This document shows, one piece after another, positions 1-4,854 of a stretch of DNA of 7,846 nucleotides (its first letter is position 1; each line of letters starts with the position of its first letter). A program made the translations under genes and the position numbers. This DNA comes from Gammaproteobacteria bacterium. GTDB taxonomy: Bacteria > Pseudomonadota > Gammaproteobacteria > Pseudomonadales > Azotimanducaceae_A. A model generated the notes under the pieces. That model saw only the letters and a program-made list of their open reading frames with translations, had not been told where the DNA came from and did no database searches. Where the stretch lies: contig PBWF01000004.1 in NCBI GenBank assembly GCA_002728935.1, positions 31,963 to 39,808 of the forward strand, given 5' to 3'.

Positions 1-216
1 ACCGGGGTGGTCGAGCGAGTCTCGCGAGAGGCCTTTGAGGGCGTTGATGGGCAGTACCTGATTCGCTCGGAGTTAACCGCAGATGTAAACGGATATATGC
101 GGCTCCGTGGCACGAATACCGATTCACTCGAGCCAGAGAAAGACCCACTGGGAGAGGATCCTTGGTCCGATCTTTGGTTCTATAGCAATCCAGTTTTTAT
201 CGAGCTCATTGATTAA
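1..216 (+). CDS. C-terminal end of a probable PHP-type phosphoesterase (partial, 5' end outside window)
   Basis: The frame is open from the first base and ends at TAA (214-216), giving 71 visible codons. The true start lies upstream of the window; a GTG at position 7 exists but has no ribosome binding site in view, so I treat the gene as truncated. The visible tail contains YLIRSELTADVNGYMRLRG and then DLWFYSNPVFIEL. From memory, this arrangement (a beta strand ending in RLRGTN, an acidic linker, then DLWFYSNP) closes many bacterial PHP-domain metal-dependent phosphoesterases, often secreted ones. The metal-binding histidines and aspartates would be in the missing part, so the function is inferred from the tail alone. 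The gene converges with the KAS III-like gene across a 208-base gap. I am confident it is coding, less so about the family. Confidence 0.6.
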   Translation, partial: TGVVERVSREAFEGVDGQYLIRSELTADVNGYMRLRGTNTDSLEPEKDPLGEDPWSDLWFYSNPVFIELID

Positions 217-264
217 ACCTGCTCATAGCGCAACCCCTTCATAGCAGGTGGATCGCACATCCTC

Positions 265-311
265 GTTATAGGCAGCCCTGAGCCGCTTATTGTTGTAAAC
301 AGCTCTGAGCG
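265..311. repeat. Imperfect direct repeat, two 20-base copies 27 bases apart
   Basis: Copies at 265-284 and 292-311 match at 15 of 20 positions by hand alignment. They share the core GTT.TA..CAGC.CTGAGC. They lie in the gap between two convergent genes. Read on the minus strand, the copies encode similar short peptides (LRAVYNN and LRAAYNE), nine codons apart but flanked closely by stops. This could be the remains of a decayed gene or chance. I see no intact gene in 217-424. Confidence 0.35.
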
Positions 312-375
312 TTTAAAAACCCTAGCGACGTCGGACGGTTGTTTACCGGCCACTCGGTCCTGAGCGAGGGGGGAG

Positions 376-408
376 CGCTCGAGGCGCCCCTCGTACCGGT
401 CTCGAGCG
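376..408. terminator. Inverted repeat between convergent genes, possible bidirectional terminator
   Basis: CGCTCGAG at 376-383 and CTCGAGCG at 401-408 form a perfect 8-base-pair stem around a 17-base loop. It lies 17 bases beyond the stop of the minus-strand KAS III-like gene and about 160 bases beyond the stop of the plus-strand partial gene. Position and stem fit a transcription terminator serving one or both genes. Neither side has a T-tract, so a classical intrinsic terminator is not shown. Confidence 0.35.
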
Positions 409-424
409 ACCAGCCTTAATGGGG

Positions 425-1552
425 TTACAGCTTTCTGAGCACGAGACTGCCTATTGAGTAGCCTGCCCCAAAAGAACAGATGACTCCTAGATCGCCAGCC
501 TCTAAATCTTCATGGTGGAGATTGAACGCAATTAGCGATCCTGCCGAGGCGGTGTTGGCGTACTGGTCCAGCACCACGGGCGCCTCATAGGGGGTCGGAT
601 CCCGTCCAAGCAAGCGCCGGGCAATTAGATCATTCATGTTGATGTTGGCCTGATGCAGCCACCATCGTTTGATATCGCCCACCGCTAGCCCCGCCTTCTC
701 TACGCTTGCTTCGATATGCGCCGCGGCCATGGGGCAAACCTCTTTGAAGACCTTGCGTCCCTCTTGGTGAAAATAGTTGTACTCGCGGTACGGGTCGTCA
801 TCGTTCGCATTCACCATGTAACCGATGTTGGAGCGAATATTGTTGGAGAAGACTGTTTCCGCTCGAGTCGTGAGAATGTCATAGCAGTGTTCACTCGAAC
901 TGGTTTCTCGTCGTTCAATGATCGTTGCTGTGGCGACATCCCCAAAAATGAAATGGCTGTCTCGGTCGCGGAAATTATTTTGGGGAGAGGTGAGTTCTGG
1001 GTTGATGGTCAACACCGCGCGGGCTGTTCCCGCAGCGACCATCTCATAGGCTCGCTGGAGCGCGAAGGTTGCAGCCGAACAGGCAACCAACATGTCGAAG
1101 CCAAACCCCTTAATTCCGAGTGCCTCTTGAACCTCAATCGCTATGGCCGGGTAGTAGCGCTGGGTATAGGCGCAAGAAACGATCACTGCGTCGATGTCAC
1201 TTGCCGTTTTATTGGCGGCTACAAGTGCTTTCTTCGTGGCCTCAACCGCAATTTCAGCCTGATCGGAAAGGTCTCCCTCAGCCCTTAGCGGAATTTGGGG
1301 GGTCATTCGCGCTGGATCAAGAATGCCGTCTTTAATGTAGACATAGCGAGACCGAATACCTGAGGCTTTTTCTATGAATGCAGCCGATGAATGAGGCTTT
1401 GCCTCCATATCACCCGCCTCGATGGCTGTCTGGTGCTCGGCGTTGTATCGATCAGCGAAGGCGTTATAGCTAACCACTAACTCTTCGTTGGAAATTTGAT
1501 GGGGCGGCGTCCATAGACCAACGCCTGACATCACGATCTGTTGGTTGCTCAT
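425..1552 (-). CDS. Beta-ketoacyl-ACP synthase III-like protein (FabH family, PA3286 type)
   Basis: A 375-residue condensing enzyme of the thiolase fold. It closely resembles Pseudomonas PA3286 as I remember that sequence. PA3286 joins medium-chain acyl-CoA (octanoyl-CoA) to malonyl-ACP, feeding beta-oxidation intermediates into fatty acid synthesis. The catalytic triad is present: Cys158 in VACSAATF, His300 in WLHQAN and Asn333 in QYANTASAGS. The C-terminal glycine motif FGAGYSIGS follows. Like PA3286, it carries an N-terminal insertion (about residues 28-60) ahead of FIEKASGIRSR, which makes it longer than the roughly 317-residue housekeeping FabH. I chose the second of two adjacent ATGs (1552) because AAAGAG sits six bases upstream of it. 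The ATG at 1555 would add one residue; a TTG at 1606 would add 18 and looks unlikely. The gene stands alone, divergent from the transporter, with no fab genes nearby. Substrate is inferred from homology. Confidence 0.9.
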   Translation of the reverse strand: MSNQQIVMSGVGLWTPPHQISNEELVVSYNAFADRYNAEHQTAIEAGDMEAKPHSSAAFIEKASGIRSRYVYIKDGILDPARMTPQIPLRAEGDLSDQAEIAVEATKKALVAANKTASDIDAVIVSCAYTQRYYPAIAIEVQEALGIKGFGFDMLVACSAATFALQRAYEMVAAGTARAVLTINPELTSPQNNFRDRDSHFIFGDVATATIIERRETSSSEHCYDILTTRAETVFSNNIRSNIGYMVNANDDDPYREYNYFHQEGRKVFKEVCPMAAAHIEASVEKAGLAVGDIKRWWLHQANINMNDLIARRLLGRDPTPYEAPVVLDQYANTASAGSLIAFNLHHEDLEAGDLGVICSFGAGYSIGSLVLRKL

Positions 1553-1558
1553 CATTTG

Positions 1559-1564
1559 CTCTTT
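1559..1564 (-). promoter_or_regulatory. Ribosome binding site of the KAS III-like gene
   Basis: On the minus strand AAAGAG lies three bases before the ATG at 1555 and six bases before the ATG at 1552. The spacing favours the second ATG. The match to the Shine-Dalgarno consensus is partial. Confidence 0.45.
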
Positions 1565-1679
1565 GCTGTTTGGAGGGATTCTCGGGTAGCCGCTTTTGAT
1601 TAGCAAGGTCGCTCAGGTAAAGACTGCCGAGGCCTGAATGGAAATAGCTGCAGATTGAGGGTTGTTCCCATCGAACGGA

Positions 1680-1709
1680 TTTTCAATACTAGGGAATCGT
1701 CTGGATAAG
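1680..1709 (+). promoter_or_regulatory. Candidate sigma-70 promoter for the Nramp-like gene
   Basis: TTTTCA (1680-1685) and GATAAG (1704-1709) are separated by 18 bases and together match 8 of 12 consensus positions. Transcription would start near 1716, about 50 bases before the TTG start. The site lies in the divergent region between the KAS III-like and transporter genes, where promoters in both directions are expected. I found no equally good candidate on the minus strand. The match is weak and could be chance. Confidence 0.25.
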
Positions 1710-1745
1710 TAGTGGCCACGCGCTCGCGTTAGAGGCTTGGACCAT

Positions 1746-1753
1746 AAGGGGGG
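1746..1753 (+). promoter_or_regulatory. Possible ribosome binding site of the Nramp-like gene
   Basis: The purine run AAGGGGGG ends 12 bases before the TTG at 1766, longer than the usual 5-9 bases. An in-frame stop at 1745-1747 rules out a start further upstream, and no ATG is in frame near the N-terminus, so this site supports the TTG. Confidence 0.35.
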
Positions 1754-1765
1754 CTTATCGATCAG

Positions 1766-3133
1766 TTGAGTCAGGAAAGGGATGCCTATACTCAACCTGA
1801 GGGGGCAGAACGCGCGCCACCGCAAACTGTCTGGTCGCGAATCCGTCATCTCGGTCCGGGATTGATCGTATCAGCGAGCATTGTCGGATCAGGTGAAATC
1901 ATATTGACCGCAAGTCTCGGCGCGGCGGTCGGCTTCGGAATGCTCTGGTGGGTGCTTTTATCGTGTTGGAGCAAGTCTATCGTTCAGGCCGAGTTGACTC
2001 GTTATGTGGTGGTTAGCGGTGATACCTATATCAGGGCATTGAATCGTATCCCAGGACGATTGCCGGGGCCTAAAGGCCCTGTGGCTTGGCCTGTCTTTGT
2101 TGGACTACTTGCTTTTATCCCGGGACTTACCGGCCTTGGCGGTTTGATGGGCGGCGCCGCGCTCGCTGTTGTGTTGATTTTTCCCGAATTGTCGAGCGCT
2201 TGGGTGGTCGCGGCGCTCGCCGTGTTGATTGCGATTTTATTGAGTACGGGTCGCTACCGGAGGCTCGAGCAAGTGCTCATTCCTTTGGTCTTTATCTTCA
2301 CTCTCACAACGCTTGTGTGCTTGGGCTTGATGCAGTCGACCGACCGCGCAGTGACCATGGGTGATATTGCAAGCGGAATGCAGTTTGAATTTGACCCGAC
2401 CTTTGCCGTGTTGGCGCTCGCCGTTTACGGATATACCGGCGTCAATTCGGCTGAAATATCGGCCTACACCTACTGGTGCGTTGAAAAGGGGTATCCCGCA
2501 AGAGTGGGTAAGCCAAGCGCGGGTGACGACTATGTCGGCCGCGCACAAGGATGGCTGGCGGTGCTTCATCTTGATGTCCGCCTAACGCTCCTCTTGATTA
2601 CGATTGCCACATTGCCCTTCTATTGCCTTGGCGCCGGTGTACTCCATCCAGCGGGCGAAGTCCCATCGGGCACAGAGACCATCTCGGTCCTCAGTCAAAT
2701 GTTTACGGAAACCATAGGACCGGGAGCGTTTTGGCTCTTTGCTTTAGGCGCTTTTTGCATCTTGTTTTCGAGCTCCGTGTCAGGTGTCGCAGCGGGCGCG
2801 CGATATATCCCCGACTACTTAATGGAGCTAGGGTTCTTAGATCGGGACCGCCTTGATGTACGCAAGAAGATCATCCGCACCTATGGGCTTCTTGTGCCTT
2901 TTGTTGGGCTGGCGTTTTACTTAGGTTTTCAGCAGCCCGTGTTGATGGTCACCATTGCGGCTTGCTTCGGTGCGCTCATGCTGCCGCTGCAATGTTTTAT
3001 GGCGATTTACTTGGGTGAGCGAACCCTGCCCGCCGAGTTAAAACCAGGACTGGTCGCCAAGATCTTCCTGCGTTTAACGTTTTTGTTTCAACTTCTGATG
3101 GCAGGGCTCGTGATTTATTTTGTTGCGCTGTAG
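1766..3133 (+). CDS. Nramp-superfamily membrane transporter lacking the canonical metal-site motifs
   Basis: A 455-residue inner-membrane protein with about eleven hydrophobic segments and the Nramp (LeuT-like) layout. The first helix begins after HLGPGLIVSASIVGSGEI (residues 28-45), and conserved Nramp-like stretches follow. Classical Nramp Mn/Fe carriers have DPGN in helix 1 and MPH in helix 6. Here helix 1 has GSGE (41-44), and the helix 6 region reads YGYTGVNSAEISAYTYW (221-237), with no methionine or histidine. It therefore belongs to a divergent branch whose substrate I cannot name; Glu44 and Glu230 are obvious candidate polar residues. A hydrophilic loop (about 238-262) follows helix 6. 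The TTG start is forced by an upstream in-frame stop and the lack of an in-frame ATG. It is divergent from the KAS III-like gene and 116 bases upstream of the DUF1330 gene on the same strand. Family confidence is good; substrate is unknown. Confidence 0.82.
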   Translation: MSQERDAYTQPEGAERAPPQTVWSRIRHLGPGLIVSASIVGSGEIILTASLGAAVGFGMLWWVLLSCWSKSIVQAELTRYVVVSGDTYIRALNRIPGRLPGPKGPVAWPVFVGLLAFIPGLTGLGGLMGGAALAVVLIFPELSSAWVVAALAVLIAILLSTGRYRRLEQVLIPLVFIFTLTTLVCLGLMQSTDRAVTMGDIASGMQFEFDPTFAVLALAVYGYTGVNSAEISAYTYWCVEKGYPARVGKPSAGDDYVGRAQGWLAVLHLDVRLTLLLITIATLPFYCLGAGVLHPAGEVPSGTETISVLSQMFTETIGPGAFWLFALGAFCILFSSSVSGVAAGARYIPDYLMELGFLDRDRLDVRKKIIRTYGLLVPFVGLAFYLGFQQPVLMVTIAACFGALMLPLQCFMAIYLGERTLPAELKPGLVAKIFLRLTFLFQLLMAGLVIYFVAL

Positions 3134-3170
3134 TGGGTCAGTGCGATGGGTATCTTTATTGCTGAGTGTG

Positions 3171-3201
3171 TAGTCGCCGACAACAGAGGCGATGGCGACT
3201 A
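3171..3201 (+). terminator. Hairpin after the transporter gene, possible terminator
   Basis: TAGTCGCC (3171-3178) and GGCGACTA (3194-3201) are perfect reverse complements around a 15-base loop. The hairpin begins 37 bases after the transporter stop and ends 48 bases before the DUF1330 start. No T-run follows, so it may be a weak or factor-assisted terminator, or an mRNA-stabilising 3' structure separating the two genes. Confidence 0.35.
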
Positions 3202-3237
3202 GCATGCATGAAATTTGGCAGTGTTAACGGTGGGTAA

Positions 3238-3243
3238 GAGGAG
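3238..3243 (+). promoter_or_regulatory. Ribosome binding site fixing the GTG start of the DUF1330 gene
   Basis: GAGGAG, preceded by AA, lies six bases upstream of the GTG at 3250. This is a strong Shine-Dalgarno match at ideal spacing and decides for the GTG start, since no in-frame ATG exists nearby. Confidence 0.75.
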
Positions 3244-3249
3244 TAGCAG

Positions 3250-3684
3250 GTGCAGGTAAAGAATCAGTTGTATCCCAGTAGTCCCGAGCAGATGGCGGCG
3301 ATGTTCGAGCCTGGGCCAGAGGGACCGATCATCATGGTGAACTTGCTGAAGTTTCGTGATCGAGCGGTGTACAAAGATGGTCGTGAAACCGATTTGTCGG
3401 GGCGTGAGGCGTACGAGATTTACGGGCAGGCAGTGTCTCAGTACATTACGGAGTTCGGGGGAAGAATTCTTTTTGCCGGAGACGTCACACATCTCACCAT
3501 TGGCGAAGTCGATGAATTGTGGGACGAGGTTGCGCTCGCTGAATACCCAAATCGTGCTGCGATGGTTGCCATGAGTACGTCAGAGGCTTTCGCGCCGCTA
3601 GCAGCTCACCGGGAAGCGGGGCTGCTTGGCCAACTGAACATCGAAACGGTGCGAAACGCTGGCATTCCCCTCTCGGTGAATTAG
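3250..3684 (+). CDS. DUF1330 domain protein
   Basis: A 144-residue soluble protein with no signal peptide or membrane segment. It carries DUF1330 hallmarks: IIMVNLLKFRDRA (27-39), the helix around REAYEIYGQAV (52-62), the central strand HLTIGE (81-86), WDEVALAEYPNRAA (91-104) and HREAGLLGQLNIET (120-133). DUF1330 proteins adopt a ferredoxin-like alpha/beta fold and usually dimerise as a barrel; their biochemical role is mostly unknown. At 144 residues it is longer than the roughly 95-residue DUF1330 core, with an N-terminal lead-in (1-26) and an insertion after MVNLLKF containing YKDGRETDLSG. The GTG start has a strong ribosome binding site. The gene follows the Nramp-like gene after 116 bases that include a hairpin, so co-transcription is uncertain. 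It converges with the GST gene, and the two stop codons overlap (plus TAG 3682-3684, minus TAA 3681-3683). Confidence 0.85.
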   Translation: MQVKNQLYPSSPEQMAAMFEPGPEGPIIMVNLLKFRDRAVYKDGRETDLSGREAYEIYGQAVSQYITEFGGRILFAGDVTHLTIGEVDELWDEVALAEYPNRAAMVAMSTSEAFAPLAAHREAGLLGQLNIETVRNAGIPLSVN

Positions 3685-4829
3685 TCTGCTCGGGTATAGA
3701 ACCGCTGATCACGTCGCTCTAGCGTCAATCCCACTGGCGCATCCAAAAGAGCCACGAGACTTGGCGCTGAAAACAGAGGGGTCGCGGCAGCGCGGTCGTG
3801 AAGGCTAAGTCCAGCCCAATGCAGCTGGAAACGTTGTGCGAGCCAAACCGCATAGACCTGAGCGCGATGGACAGCGTGGTACTCGCCATTAACTGTGACA
3901 GCTTGTGGCGCAAGCAGCGGCTGGTCGTGTTCGCTATCGATGACCTCGCCAGCTCGAACCGCACCGCTTGTACATGCGCTGGCAAAGGCATGGAGATGAC
4001 GCACCATGGGCGTTGCGAATTCGTCAGCTAGCCATTTAAGAATGACCATGGCGGTGTCTGGAATTGCATCATCAGCAGGATAAGTGACTTCTCGATCGAA
4101 CCATTCGGGGGACTGAATCTCTGGTGTGAGCATGTGTTCAACCCACCGAAATGTTCTAGGGCCGTGGAGCTGAAGTTGTCTTAGCCCGGCGGGGTCGCGC
4201 CCCATGTGCGCATGAAGCGCGCCCATGATGGAATAGTCTGCCTGGGATGGGTGGCCACCGAGCAAATAAGGGTGATCGATAAAGTGTGCTTCAAGTCGGT
4301 CTAAGAGCGCGATGTATTGTGTATCGAGCGCTTGTTGAACGTCCGGCGTCATCGCCGGTAAGCCATAACTGGTCATTCGATCTGCGATCAACTGGCCGTA
4401 TTTCATTAACGCTTGGTCATCGCCTTGAGGTTGGAAGGTTCGTCCAAAATCTCTGGTGATGAATGGGATGTTTTCCTCGAAGAGCCATCGATGCTTCCAG
4501 GCTAGCGTGACCAATCCCTCGCTGCCGAGGAGTTCCATGAGATGGACAAAGAGCCGTTGGCAGGCAGTGCTCGGATGAGCGGGTAGGTTGGGAAACACCT
4601 CCTCGAGCGCATCGACAATTGCAACGCTGTCCTGAATGACTTCGCCATCAGGTGCAAGGATTTGTGGAATGCGGTGATTGCCAGACGTGGGACGCACCAC
4701 TTCACGAAAGGTTGGATCGCTCGGCAACCGTTCTGCGAAAGGGATGCCTTTTTTCCTTAGATAACTCCGAACCTTGGCCGTGTAGTAAGAAGCATAAGCG
4801 CCATATAGCAAATAGGGTTGGTCGGGCAT
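3681..4829 (-). CDS. Glutathione S-transferase family protein with long C-terminal extension
   Basis: A 382-residue cytoplasmic protein. Residues 6-80 form a thioredoxin-like GST N-terminal domain: a first helix with YYTAKVRSYLRKKGIPF (15-31), the cis-proline site HRIPQIL (52-58) and QDSVAIVDALEE (66-77), where Asp67-Ser68 sits at the glutathione glutamyl-binding position. The helical C-terminal domain includes PYLLGGHPSQADYSIMGALHAH (187-208, shown in full only for location). The usual N-terminal catalytic Ser, Tyr or Cys could be Ser14, Tyr15 or Tyr16; I cannot choose. Typical GSTs end near 200-230 residues. This one adds about 140 residues (245-382) with no recognised domain, containing YHAVHRAQVYAVWLAQRF (317-334). 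The ATG start has GAGAAGG six bases upstream. It lies 25 bases downstream of the sulfatase gene and is probably its operon partner. Substrate is unknown. Confidence 0.85.
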   Translation of the reverse strand: MPDQPYLLYGAYASYYTAKVRSYLRKKGIPFAERLPSDPTFREVVRPTSGNHRIPQILAPDGEVIQDSVAIVDALEEVFPNLPAHPSTACQRLFVHLMELLGSEGLVTLAWKHRWLFEENIPFITRDFGRTFQPQGDDQALMKYGQLIADRMTSYGLPAMTPDVQQALDTQYIALLDRLEAHFIDHPYLLGGHPSQADYSIMGALHAHMGRDPAGLRQLQLHGPRTFRWVEHMLTPEIQSPEWFDREVTYPADDAIPDTAMVILKWLADEFATPMVRHLHAFASACTSGAVRAGEVIDSEHDQPLLAPQAVTVNGEYHAVHRAQVYAVWLAQRFQLHWAGLSLHDRAAATPLFSAPSLVALLDAPVGLTLERRDQRFYTRAD

Positions 4830-4835
4830 GAAAGG

Positions 4836-4842
4836 CCTTCTC
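4836..4842 (-). promoter_or_regulatory. Ribosome binding site of the GST gene
   Basis: Minus-strand GAGAAGG lies six bases before the ATG at 4829, inside the 25-base gap after the sulfatase stop. There is little room here for a separate promoter. Confidence 0.6.
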
Positions 4843-4854
4843 GATCAGCGATGG

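Noticed and set aside
19..28. Ten-base palindrome TCTCGCGAGA
   Set aside because: It lies inside the coding sequence of the first gene and short palindromes are common in GC-rich DNA.
300..345. An IS30-type transposase pseudogene
   Set aside because: The NNRP..LGF resemblance is short, needs a frameshift and has no inverted repeats or target duplication in view. I kept it only as a low-interest finding.
716..1288. A 190-codon open frame on the plus strand inside the KAS III-like gene
   Set aside because: It is antisense to a gene with a full catalytic triad. Its translation has no recognisable domain and irregular composition, as expected of a mirror frame.
1604..1606. TTG as an upstream start for the KAS III-like gene
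   Set aside because: It adds 18 residues absent from PA3286-type proteins as I recall them, while ATGs at 1555 and 1552 have a nearby purine-rich site.
1613..1849. A 78-codon minus-strand frame spanning the divergent promoter region
   Set aside because: It overlaps the start of the transporter, has no convincing ribosome binding site and resembles no known family.
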